Source: Emiliania huxleyi CCMP1516 (lineage: Eukaryota; Haptophyta; Isochrysidales; Noelaerhabdaceae). From it: a stretch of 64,000 bases of DNA. The translations under genes and the position numbers were made by a program. Under the pieces are notes generated by a model. It saw only the letters and a list, made by a program, of their open reading frames with translations. It did not search any database and was not told where the DNA came from. Below, in pieces: positions 1 to 9,160 of the stretch; within the stretch, counting starts at the first letter, position 1, and each line of letters starts with the position of its first letter. The stretch is from NCBI RefSeq assembly GCF_000372725.1, contig NW_005200351.1:147812-211811 (forward strand), written 5' to 3'.

Positions 1-1154
1 ACGTTACACCCAGGATGAATCGGGGAGCCCCACTAAGGGAAAATAACCTTGCAGAGAGGAAGGAAGTTCGGGCCCCCCGACCCGGGATTCGCTTTCTAAC
101 TGTCCTTCGCCAAGACAGGCGGGTTCTGAGCCAGGGGTGGGTTTGCCCAAAACCGCGTTCCGAAGGGAGGGTCGGGGGGGGGGCAGGCCCTTTTTGCGTG
201 TTGCCCAGCCGGGACGGGAGAGGTGGTGGACCAAGATGCCGGGAGGAGCGGGTTGGGGGGGGGGGGGGGGATAGGGCCTGCAGACGAATGGCGTCGCGCG
301 GTTTGCGAAGTCGGGCCGGCGTCGCAAAAGTTGGGACCTCGAAGGCCCTCGTGCCGCGGCTTGGACGCTCGGGAGGCCGCGCGACTCGTGCGAAGCCGTG
401 GTACGCGCCCCGCCAGGGAAGTGGGCTGTGTTTGCGTTTCTTTGTGGGGACGGGTTGGAAGGGTGGAGGCATCTAGATGGAGATGAAGAGCGAGGCGCAC
501 CTCAGACTCGGCACCTGATCGGACGGAGCAGTGTCCGATGAGCGGAGAAATTGAGGATGCGGCGGCGGCCGCATGGGCAATTCCAGCGCGGAGCGGGCGG
601 CGCAGTCCCGGAGCCCTGGCGCGGGCGTGGCGCGGCAGGGCGCGGCGCAGGCGCGGTGGCGCGCAATCATGCTGGCCGGGGATCGCGCCGCGACAGAGTA
701 CAGGGGCAGGGCGGAGGCGCGGCTCGGGCGGCGGCGCGAGCCCCTGCACGCGTCGCGCGGGCGGGGAGGGAGAGGGAGGGGAGGGAGAGGGAGTGGCGGG
801 GCACGGGCTCAGCGGCGCGGGGCCCCGGCCCTCGCGCTGGGCGGCGGGCGCGGCAGGGCGCTGCACGCCTCAAACCGTGGATGCACACTGTCGGTGGACG
901 GCGGCTGGACGGCGTCCCGTGATCGCTGTCGAAAGAAAAAATTCAGCAGACTAACTGCATGGACTTTGGGGGTGAGTGCCCCAAGCCCCAAGCCCCAAGC
1001 CCTCAGTCCTACTCCTCTACCTACAGCTCAGGCCAGAAGCCACTCGAGAGAACGATATAAGGAACGCCACACCGGAACGGAGAGGAGAAAGAACTCAGAC
1101 AAATTCATTGGAGACGCTGTGCCTGGCGGAAGAGGGAAGGACAGAGGAAGACAC
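1..1154. other. GC-rich stretch without a recognisable gene
   Basis: Long overlapping open frames occur on both strands, as expected at this GC content, but none has a recognisable domain or a coherent amino-acid pattern. There are G homopolymers near 174-182 and 254-270 and purine-rich GGGAG runs near 765-795. I see nothing I can call here. Confidence 0.5.
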
Positions 1155-1673
1155 TCACCCAGCCACAGGAGACTGGAACAGCAACGGGCGGCCACAGCTC
1201 TCGCACCCCTCTTGAAAGCTCTCACACGCCTTCTGGGCACCTCGCCCGCCAGGCTGATAGAGCACAAGAGCACGTGCATACACCTCTCGGAAAGCAGCAG
1301 CAGCTGTATTCACTCGCACCGAGAGGCCCTTCACGGCATTCCATCGTCGCTGTGCTCGCTGTCTTCGAAATAGAGCAGCATCGTGTAGAGCGACATACTT
1401 GCACTGCATCCTTGGTAACGTACTCCACTGGTTCTCCACGAGTTGACTGTACGATGCCCGGGCGGTACGGTCCGTCACGTAGCAATACATGGCACGTGGC
1501 TGCGTGTCTGTCGCCCACACCAGCAATCGGATGTCGCGCATACAGTTCTGGGCACGAGCGACGAGGCGGCTGGCCGGCTGCACCAGCAAAGAGAGCAATA
1601 CCGCCCAGACGATCACGACTGGCCGGCCTGCGTAATTACAGGCTGAGCGACACACAGCCGCCATTGTCGGCAT
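1155..1673 (-). CDS. Hypothetical type II membrane protein
   Basis: 172 codons with an ATG in the frame. Residues about 18-36 form one hydrophobic segment (core VVIVWAVLLSLLV) followed by a basic, helical tail, the layout of a signal anchor or uncleaved signal peptide. The rest has evenly spread Cys, Trp and Tyr and looks more like real protein than the surrounding shadow frames. I do not recognise a family. A Golgi-type glycosyltransferase stem is possible but no DxD motif is visible. The 3' end may be spliced rather than end at this stop. It lies tail-to-tail upstream of the PDZ gene with about 160 bp between. Confidence 0.3.
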   Translation of the reverse strand: MPTMAAVCRSACNYAGRPVVIVWAVLLSLLVQPASRLVARAQNCMRDIRLLVWATDTQPRAMYCYVTDRTARASYSQLVENQWSTLPRMQCKYVALHDAALFRRQRAQRRWNAVKGLSVRVNTAAAAFREVYARALVLYQPGGRGAQKACESFQEGCESCGRPLLFQSPVAG

Positions 1674-1831
1674 CGTTGTGCTTGTGGGCGATTCTCACTG
1701 CAACACTTTTGTTACCATGAACTATGAGAACGGACTGCGTGTAGATCTAAACCGGTCGGTGCGCGTCGAACAGATCGCGACTCTCACAGTCCGATTTGAG
1801 CTCACTCAGATCGTATATCTTCCTGCAATTT

Positions 1832-2443
1832 CTACTTCCCGGCCCCGTACGACGCGATGAAGAAGAGAGGCACAAAGACTGAGAGCGCAGACACGTAGTA
1901 TATCGGGTTCTTCCAGGTCGTCGGGTTGAGCGTGATCTTCACCATCTTGTTGCCGAGCTTGCCGGCCGCCTCGGCGCTGCCGAAATTCTTGTCGAAGGCC
2001 TTCTCCAACTTTGTCGGCTCCTCCACCCGGGGCTCGCGCGATATCACCGCTCGGCTTACGCCGATCCGCACCTCATCGGGCGCGGCTCCGAGCGCCGCCA
2101 TCACGCCGTCGAACCCCATCGCAGCGACGCTCTCCCCCATCACACTGCGGATGATGTCGCCCGGCTTGAGCATCGCCGCCGCGGACCCGTCCTCCTGGAG
2201 CGCCTTCACCTTCACCGCCGGCGCCTGGCCAGTGGCAACGACCTCCACAAGCGTGGCGCCGAGCGGCTTACGCAGCGTCACGTCCAGCGTGTCCCACCGG
2301 CGAAAGTAGTCGAACGCATCGTCCGACTTGACGAGGACCTGCATCGCAACGCCGATCCTCGTTCGGCGGGCAGTGGCGAGGAGGACACTCGCGGAGGCCG
2401 CCGGGCGTACGAACAGCAGAAGTAGCGACACGGGAGGCCCCAT
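1832..2443 (-). CDS. PDZ-domain membrane protein, probably organelle-targeted
   Basis: 203 residues from the chosen start. The N-terminus (MGPPVSLLLLFVRP, then Ala/Arg-rich to about residue 35) resembles a signal plus transit peptide. A PDZ domain follows at about residues 50-125: a carboxylate-loop-like KPLGATLVEV, then SAAAMLKPGDIIRSV, then a helix ending in a strand VRIGVSR. The C-terminal 25 residues contain one hydrophobic helix (YYVSALSVFVPLFFIASY), so the protein is probably tail-anchored, in plastid or thylakoid if the targeting guess is right. An upstream in-frame ATG at 2527 exists, but the internal start gives the better targeting peptide. Divergent from the neighbouring repeat protein with only about 140 bp between starts. 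No protease domain is present, so it is not a Deg/HtrA enzyme. Confidence 0.65.
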   Translation of the reverse strand: MGPPVSLLLLFVRPAASASVLLATARRTRIGVAMQVLVKSDDAFDYFRRWDTLDVTLRKPLGATLVEVVATGQAPAVKVKALQEDGSAAAMLKPGDIIRSVMGESVAAMGFDGVMAALGAAPDEVRIGVSRAVISREPRVEEPTKLEKAFDKNFGSAEAAGKLGNKMVKITLNPTTWKNPIYYVSALSVFVPLFFIASYGAGK

Positions 2444-2586
2444 TGGCACCGTGTGGGCACGCCGGAAAAAATAAGAAAGCGCCAGCTCCTCTTGTAAAAA
2501 GCAGTGAAAAAAGAAATCACGGCGCACTCGCCCGACTTCTCAGCTCTCCGACCTCTCCCGCGCTGCGCGTTCTTCGAGCAGAGCGC
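2444..2586. promoter_or_regulatory. Short divergent (bidirectional) promoter region
   Basis: The inferred ATGs of the PDZ gene (2443, minus) and the repeat protein (2587, plus) face away from each other across 143 bp. On the minus strand the stretch holds pyrimidine-rich runs (TTTCTTTTTT near 2505-2515, CTTATTTTTTCC near 2465-2480) like those seen just ahead of several other starts in this window. No TATA box is obvious. Inferred from gene arrangement only. Confidence 0.4.
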
Positions 2587-4332
2587 ATGCTCTTCCTCTC
2601 CCTCTTCGGTGCCCTGAACCCGCCTCCACTGCGGCTCGGGCCGCCCCAGCAGCTCCTCGTCATGACGGGTGGTGTGCGTGGTGGAGGGCGAGCACGGCGA
2701 CGAGGCGGGAGCGACGGCCGTGGCAGAAGTCGAGGACCCGCCGTCCGTCCGCCTGCAAAATTGCTCACCGCCTCTCTCGCCCGAGCCGAGAGCGCGTCGG
2801 AGGTGCTGCGGCTGCACGCGGAGCACGGAAGCGCCTTCAACGAGATTCACTTGGCGACTTGCTGGTCGAGGCTTGCCAGCACCTCCCAAAAGGAAGGGCG
2901 GGCGTCGTCCGCCGGTGATCTCGCGCCGCTGCGCCAGCAGACGGTCGTCCTCGCAGACACGCTCGGGCCACGCGCGATCGCGAGCACTGCGCACGCGCTC
3001 GCGCGCCTCGGGCACTTTAGCGGTGCTGGCACAAGCGATGGCGACGAGTGGGACGCACTTTGGCGAGCTCTGGGCGTCGCGGCAGCGCTCCGCGTGACCG
3101 AGGAGGGCGGAGCCGCCTTTGGTCCGCAGGGGCTTTCCCTCACAGCCTGGGCCTTTGCCAAGGCGAGCGCGGGGCAGGCGCCGCCGCAGGCGCTGCTCGA
3201 CGCGATCGCCGTCGCTGCCATCCCGCGCCTGCACGAGTTCAAGGCGCAGGAGCTCGCCAACCTGGCTTGGGCGTACGGCAAGAGCGAGCACGCCGCTCCT
3301 GCACTGCTCGACGCCATCGCCGCGGCCGCGTCCCCGCGCCTGGACGACTTCAAATCGCAGGAGCTCGCCAATCTGGCTTGGGCGTACGGCAAGAGCGAGC
3401 ACGCCGCTCCTGCACTGCTCGACAAAATCGCCGCAGCCGCCACGCCGCGGCTCGGCGAGTTCCAGCCGCAGGGGCTCGCAAACACGGCGTGGGCGTTCGC
3501 GAAAGCGGGGCATCCGGCGCCAAGCCTCTTCGAGGCGATCACGTTGGCGGCGGTGACGCGGCTGGGCTCCTTCAAGCCGCAGGAGCTCGCCAACACGGCG
3601 TGGGCGTGCGCGACGGCCCAGTACGAGGCGCCGCCCTTCTACGAGCAGCTCGCCTACGCCTGCCGGGTCCGCATCTCCGACTTCAACGCGCAGGAGCTCG
3701 CCAACACGGCGTGGGCGTTTGCGAAGCTCGGCCACCCTGCGCCGCGACTGCTCTCCGCCGTCGCCGTCGCCGCCACGCGGCGGGCGGGCGAGCTCAAGCC
3801 GCAGGAGCTGGCGTCGACGGCATGGAGCTTCGCGGTGGTTGCTACGCCGGCTGCGTGTCGCCACGCCGGCGCTCCTCCTCACAGTCCCTCGCCCTCCTCT
3901 CAGGCGGCGAATCACTCTGCGCCGCTTCTCTTCGACGCCATCGCCCAGGCGGCCGTGCTTCGCGTGGACCAGTTTGGGCCCCGATCGATCGCGCTCACCG
4001 CGTGGGCCTTCTCGAGGGCGTCTCACGCCTCGCCCGCGCTGTTCGACGCCCTCGCCGCACGGGCGACGCCCTTGCTCGACGAGTTCGACGCGCAGGGCCT
4101 TGCCAACCTGGCTTGGTCCTTCGCGGCGGCCGGCCGCCCCGCCACCGCGCTCTTTGATGGCATCGCGGCCGCTGCGGGCCCGCGGCTCGCCGCGGGAGAG
4201 TACAAGCCGCAGGAGTTGGCTTCCACCGCGTGGGCGTTTGCGCAGGTCGGGAGGAATGGCACGGACGAGCTCGTGGCAGCGCTCAGTGTCGAGGCGGCTT
4301 GCCTCCAGCTGGACCGGATAGAGGTGCTGTGA
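2587..4332 (+). CDS. Heptatricopeptide/OPR-type (FASTK-like) repeat protein, likely organellar RNA-binding
   Basis: The start at 2587 (MLFLSLFGALNPPPLRL) gives a plausible organelle presequence; an in-frame upstream ATG at 2443 would give a poorer one. From about residue 165 to the end the protein is an array of about ten 37-38 residue helical repeats with consensus PQELANTAWAFAKAGHPAP then LFxAIAxAAxxRLxxF. Proteins with this AWAFA signature (HPR/OPR/FASTK-related, often annotated Tbc2) act in organellar RNA processing or translation. Repeat spacing breaks once, at 3835-3903. That segment begins with GT, contains a pyrimidine tract, ends in CAG and is 69 nt long; removing it restores a perfect repeat, so it is a phase-0 in-frame intron. 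The mature protein would be about 558 residues. No C-terminal RAP domain is visible. Confidence 0.75.
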   Translation: MLFLSLFGALNPPPLRLGPPQQLLVMTGGVRGGGRARRRGGSDGRGRSRGPAVRPPAKLLTASLARAESASEVLRLHAEHGSAFNEIHLATCWSRLASTSQKEGRASSAGDLAPLRQQTVVLADTLGPRAIASTAHALARLGHFSGAGTSDGDEWDALWRALGVAAALRVTEEGGAAFGPQGLSLTAWAFAKASAGQAPPQALLDAIAVAAIPRLHEFKAQELANLAWAYGKSEHAAPALLDAIAAAASPRLDDFKSQELANLAWAYGKSEHAAPALLDKIAAAATPRLGEFQPQGLANTAWAFAKAGHPAPSLFEAITLAAVTRLGSFKPQELANTAWACATAQYEAPPFYEQLAYACRVRISDFNAQELANTAWAFAKLGHPAPRLLSAVAVAATRRAGELKPQELASTAWSFAVVATPAACRHAGAPPHSPSPSSQAANHSAPLLFDAIAQAAVLRVDQFGPRSIALTAWAFSRASHASPALFDALAARATPLLDEFDAQGLANLAWSFAAAGRPATALFDGIAAAAGPRLAAGEYKPQELASTAWAFAQVGRNGTDELVAALSVEAACLQLDRIEVL

Positions 4333-4853
4333 ACTGTGATATAGTGGCGTCCCAAGTTGCAGCACCCAAGACCTTTCGTCTTGTGTCTGCAGTACTTGCT
4401 ACGTCGTACTCGTTCTTCTGTCTGCGATGTGTGATGTTCGATGATGGTTGACAGCAAAATTTCCGCCCTTACGCGGCGGCTTCACGCTTCATTCAGACGA
4501 GGACTGAGTTTATGAGCGACAGCGAGGTTCAGCTCCGCAGAGCTGCGGTGCGCTCTCGCGCTGCAGGCTGTACGCTGGACGCTGCGGCCTCCCCCTGCGC
4601 CTCGAAACGTCAGAAGGAGGTTGGAGGATGAGCCGGAAACACAGTCAATACATCGCCTTTCGTCTACTAAGAAACGCGAGCATCCAAGCCGCCCCCCGCC
4701 GCAGCGCACGGTTTTGAGCGGCGGGCGCACCCTCCCCCGCCGCACCGCTGAACCAAGAGGGGGAGCGCGCTCATTGGCACAAAGCGACGCGGGTGGGCCC
4801 TCTCGGCACCCTGCTGTGGGTCGGAGCCTGCCCAACTAGTTTCGTTCCCTCCC
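4333..4853. other. Intergenic region, convergent genes
   Basis: This separates the 3' ends of the repeat-protein gene (plus) and SAR1 (minus). It contains a GC-rich segment 4680-4800 but no coherent frame, and I see no RNA gene. 3'-UTRs are expected here. Confidence 0.5.
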
Positions 4854-5939
4854 TCAGTTGATGTAGTTGCTCAGCCATTTGAAGCCATCGCCGTAGCCCG
4901 CGCGCTTCACCACACTGCACATGAAGAGCTCCATCGGCCGAATCCCGTTCAGCGCAACCTGGCGCGAGGGCGGGCAGAGGGGCTGAGTCCCGACGATCGG
5001 CGATACGGCGCGCGAGCTGGATGCAGCGCGCCTTGCCCTTGCCGGTCGTCAGGTGGTGCAGGCCGAGCTCCACCCGCAGCTCGTCCTAATTGTGACATGA
5101 AGCCGCCTCCGCCGCCATACTTCCGCGCCGGCGGCGGCGCGTGCCAGGGTGCGGCGCGGCCGCGCGCACGGAGCGAGGGTCGCGGGTGTGTCGCTGAGGC
5201 GCGCGTGTCGGTGAGGCGCGCCTCGGACGCCGCGCGGCCGAGGTCAATCTTGTTCCCGAGGATGAGGAATGGCACGTCGTGGAGCTCCTCGCAGCTCAGC
5301 AGCTGGTCGAGCTCCTTCTTCGACTCGCAAAAGCGCTCTGCGTGATTGCACGGGCCACGGGCGGCGCGACTGTGAGCGGGAGGCGAGGGGAGGCGGAGCC
5401 ACGGGCGCGCGCCGCACCGCGGTCGTGTGCGTCCACGAGGAAGACAATCGCATCCACTTGCGGAAAGTAATCCTTCCACACGCGCCTGCCAGCCGCGGGC
5501 GCGGTGGATCAAGGAGCGCGAGTGGGTGCAGGCGGGCGGGCGCAGGCGGCGCGGCGCGGCGCACCGAGCGATCTCGTGGCCTCCCAAGTCAAAGGTCCGG
5601 AACTTGATCTTGGCGATCGAGAGCTCCTCCGATGCTGCGGCGCGTGCGGAGGCTGGCTCAGTAAGGGGCGGCCGGGGGAGCGCGTGACGGCGCCGCGGCA
5701 GTGCGCACTCGGGTGCTGGGTGGGGTTGTGCTGCGAGAGGCGCTCGTCCTTGAGCATGTGCAGCAGCGTCGTCTTCCCAGCATTGTCCAACCCGAGGAAG
5801 AGGATCTTTGCGTTCTTGTGCGCGAGGCCTACACTCAGCAGCGCGCTGTCGGGTCTGTGCGCGCCCGGTCTGTGCCAGGAGAGGGCGCCGGCGCACCCAA
5901 GCTGTTGAGCATGTCCCACACCCAGTTGATGAGGAACAT
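4854..5939 (-). CDS. SAR1: Small GTPase SAR1 (COPII coat initiator), 7 exons
   Basis: SAR1 recruits Sec23/24 to ER exit sites in its GTP form. Exons read on the minus strand: 5939-5897, 5828-5709, 5634-5565, 5485-5418, 5337-5222, 5085-5032, 4958-4854. They sum to 576 nt, 191 residues, the normal SAR1 length. Visible are the N-terminal amphipathic helix [12 protein letters not shown]-loop GLDNAGKTT, switch I region HPTSEEL, switch [14 protein letters not shown], the NKID base motif and the C-terminal [17 protein letters not shown]. Introns 1-4 are GT-AG (68, 74, 79, 80 bp). Intron 5 (136 bp) and intron 6 (73 bp) begin with GC. The 5' end, exon 1 and the upstream region are duplicated in inverted orientation at 6973-7623. 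Confidence 0.95.
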
Positions 5940-6641
5940 GGCGGCCGCAGCAGAGCCTGTGGCGCGGGGCAGCACGACGCGCTGAGCCTCTCTTGCTCTT
6001 GCTTGGGTGGCTGCGTGCAGGATGCGATCCGCCGCAGACGGCTCTTCCCCCTCGACCCGCGGCCGCGGAGGCCGAGCAGGCGCCGACCGGGCCATCTCGG
6101 GGTGGCTGTGCGCAGCTTCTGCCGATGGGTGCGCGGCCTCGCGGATCTACGGTGCGGCGCGAGCCTTGCGATGCTGCGCGCCGAACAAACGTGAACTCTG
6201 TGCGCCTTAGCAAGAAAAGAATTTTTCGGCGCACGCCAACGTCCCCACCCCACCCCGCACGTGTCCCTTGTCAGGAGCAGGAGAGCCCCACCTGTCCCCC
6301 TGATCGTTCTTCCAAAATCCTGCTCGTGCAGGTGGGGACCCTGTCCTCGTCCCATCCCTCGTTTGGCGTGTCTGTTTTCTTTCTTTCTTTACCCCACCCC
6401 GCACGCAGCAGACAGACACACTAACTGGTTGGAACATGCCCAAACAAAAAGCGGGCAGATGCAATCTGTGAGGCAGTGTGGATTACGCAAAATTTTATAC
6501 ACACGCGCCGTCGAGCAGCCGCGCGAAAGCCAGCCCATGTGCCATGACAGCCTTTTAAGGGATCGGAATAAAAGGGTGCCGTACGGCCGTCCACCGCGCG
6601 TCCGCCGCTGATGTGCAACGTCCAACGACGGGCCTGCCTCG
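5865..6641. repeat. Left arm of a large inverted repeat
   Basis: The reverse complement of this segment recurs at 6973-7623, with a spacer of about 331 bp. The arm starts inside SAR1 intron 1, covers exon 1 and runs through the SAR1 upstream region. Identity looks high by eye (few substitutions per 100 bp). The left arm is longer because it carries an insertion at 6261-6390 that the right arm lacks. Confidence 0.9.
6261..6390 (+). mobile_element. Short retroposon-like insertion with 14-bp target duplication
   Basis: A 130-bp insert is flanked by the 14-bp direct repeat ACCCCACCCCGCAC (6247-6260 and 6391-6404). The right arm of the inverted repeat holds the empty site with one copy. The insert starts GTGTCCCTTGTCAGG and ends in TTTCTTTCTTTCTTT. 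A related sequence lies at about 15074-15211. A target duplication of this length plus a simple-sequence tail suggests target-primed reverse transcription (SINE-like). No pol III A/B boxes were recognised. An alternative is a nonautonomous DNA element without visible inverted ends. Confidence 0.65.
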
Positions 6642-6972
6642 CGGCGGACGGCGAGTCGGCACACCTCCTCGAGAGCCTCGCGGGCGGCGGCGACTGCCGC
6701 GCGATGAGCATCCTGCATCGCACACGGGGAGGGGCGAGTCATCCATCGCATGCGGCGGCTGCTCGGTAAGCCCGTGAGGCGGCGAGAGCTTGCGGAGAGA
6801 GGCTTTTGCTCACCAGACAATGACGCCGAGCCACACTGGGAGGAGGAGCACGATGATGACGGCGGTCTGTCCGGAGCCGGAGAGGGTTGGTGGCAGCACG
6901 GTGGCGCCGCAGTCGCACGCAGGAGGCTCGGGGCTCGGTGGCGGCGAGAGCCAGCGAAAGGCGGGCCAGCGA
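6642..6972. other. Spacer of the inverted repeat
   Basis: 331 bp between the two arms. Both strands are open over part of it, but no protein family is recognisable. It may hold the remnant of whatever lay beyond SAR1 before the duplication. Confidence 0.5.
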
Positions 6973-7623
6973 CGAGGCAGGCCCATCGTTGGACGTTGCA
7001 CATCAGCGGCGGACGCGCGGTGGACGGCCGTACGGCACCCTTTTACGTGGGTCCGATCCCTGTACCCCCAGGCTGTCATGGCACATGGGCTGGGTTTCGC
7101 GCGGCTGCTCGACGGCGCGTGTGTATAAAATTTTGCGTAATCCACACTGCCTCACAGATTGCATCTGCCCGCTTTTTGTTTGGGCATGTATGTTCCAACC
7201 AGTTAAGTTAGTGTGTCTGTCTGCTGCGTGCGGGGTGGGGTGGGGACGTTGGCGTGAGCCGAAAAATTCTTTTCTTGCCAAGGCCCACAGAGTTCACGTT
7301 TGTTCGGCGCGCAGCATCGCAAGGCTCGCGCCGCACCGTAGATCCGCGAGGCCGCGCACCCATCGGCAGAAGCTGCGCACAGTCACCCCGAGATGGCCCG
7401 GTCGGCGCCTGCTCGGCCTCCGCGGCCGCGGGTCGAGGGGGAAGAGCCGTCTGCGGCGGATCGCATCCTGCACGCAGCCACCCAAGCAAGAGCAAGAGAG
7501 GCTCAGCGCGTCGTGCTGCCCCGCGCCACAGGCTCTGCTGCGGCCGCCATGTTCCTCATCAACTGGGTGTGGGACATGCTCAACAGCTTGGGTGCGCCGG
7601 CGCCCTCTCCTGGCACAGACCGG
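6973..7623. repeat. Right arm of inverted repeat
   Basis: Reverse complement of 5865-6641 minus the 130-bp insert. Homology stops at 7623, inside what would be SAR1 intron 1, so only the SAR1 upstream region, exon 1 and a little intron 1 are duplicated. Confidence 0.9.
7549..7591 (+). pseudogene. Duplicated SAR1 first exon (fragment)
   Basis: Encodes the same 14-residue SAR1 N-terminal helix as the true gene, including the ATG at 7549 and the GT donor, then diverges at 7624. No other SAR1 exons follow. It would make at most a short peptide, but it duplicates a promoter that could drive a transcript into 7.6-9 kb. Confidence 0.8.
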
Positions 7624-9160
7624 TTAAAACTCTTTTGTATACCAACTACAGGTAGAATTTACAGGTAGAAACATCCCAAACCCCGTCAGGAGTTCACCCT
7701 AGCCCCAATATCCTAGTCTTTGTTAGTATCGAGGTCTCGCGAGTTTTGGGGGTTTCGGCGCCGCAACAGCGCTGCGAGCAGCGCGATGCCACGGCGCTCG
7801 GCCTGCTGAGAGAAGACCTTCCCGGACGGCAGTGACAATTTACCCGACATCAATCGTCGACGGCAAGCTCGAGAACTGCGCCTCCAAAGTCGCCCAGATT
7901 TGCCTCTCGCGGCGCGCTGAGTTAGTATCGCCGGTGCGCCAGCAGGCTCTGCTCCACAGCAGGGCATGCCCGACTGGCTCCTGCTAGCCGTGCGTCCTGG
8001 TGGCATCCATTGCCAGCCCAGGTAGCCCCAGGAGGTCGCCTCGCGCACGACGCGGCGTCGCACAGCACCGCTCAGCGTTACTACCGAGTTAGTATCGTCG
8101 ACCCACAGAGACTGCTCTTCTGTAGGTGGAGCCGACAAACGCCGGCCGGGTCGGCCCCGCCGCCCCCATCGCCGCCGCCGGGGCGGCGGCGGCCTCGGCG
8201 GACCATCCGGCGCGCCGCGCGCCCGTCAGGGAGGTGTTCACCACCCCTGGCTCCTCACCCCGCCACGCCTTCGTGCGGACGCCGTGGCACCCACCTCAGG
8301 CACCGCTCGGACTCGGTTGACGGCCACCCAAGTGCTTGGCTCGTGCCAAGCCGACCGGCAGGCGATTCCCACTCACTGCTAGGCTAATCTCGGGCTGTCC
8401 GGCGTCAGTGTGGTGCCGTGAGGGGCGCCGCCCCCAAAACTACGACTATTAGTACCGAGCGGGGGCAGTGCATTTAATTCTGTCAAAAATCCAAATCTGC
8501 TCCGTGGAGCTTATTGGGCTAGGATCATACGTCCGGGAGGCCCCCCATGCGTGCCGTAACGATCGACAGCGATCTGGCTACTCTGTTCACGTTCACACCT
8601 CGTAAACCCCCCATAACGCATAACCCCGATACAGGGGGTACCTTCGGGCTTCGGTCTCTATCTCTCTCGGGTATCTAGATAGGTATACGTACTTTTAGCT
8701 TAATGAAAAGGGAGAGGGGGGTGTTCTCTCTCTCTCAAGCACCAGATCATACGTGTAGCTAGGACGTAGGGGATGTAGGTGTATCTCAGTCCGGGAGTTC
8801 TTTTTATCAAAGTGACCGCATATGGGAGCGACTGAGGTCTGAGCTCTTTCACCCCCCCGCATGTGTACGCTGTACGGCGGCTCTCTCTACACACGACGCG
8901 GCGCGCGCGAGCAGTAGCCTTCCTTTCTGGCGCACCGGCGGGGCACCGGCAATACTAACGCAGGCCAGCGCGCCGGGAGAGAGGCGAACCTGGGCTCGAC
9001 TGTCGAGTGCGCAACACGTCACCGCGAGATATGGAGCTCTCAAAACACATACACCGTACGAGCTACACGGCTCTACGACTCAGCTCGCCAGCCGTATAGT
9101 CTCTCACATTGTACCGTACCAGATCAATACACTTAGACGATGACTTACGAACGAGTCACC
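7624..9160. other. Gene-free stretch
   Basis: Lower coding character than the flanks, stop codons in all frames, and a locally AT-richer segment at 8450-8880 with short repeats such as a TATCTAGATAGGTATAC region. No RNA gene or ORF with recognisable similarity was seen. Confidence 0.5.

Noticed and set aside
2278-4365. 695-codon open frame antisense to the repeat-protein gene
   Set aside because: Arg/Gly-rich mirror of a GC-rich repeat gene, with no domain. The plus strand has a clear 38-residue periodic repeat.
4949-6355. Long minus frame of 468 codons across SAR1
   Set aside because: It reads through introns; only pieces correspond to SAR1 exons, which join across frames.
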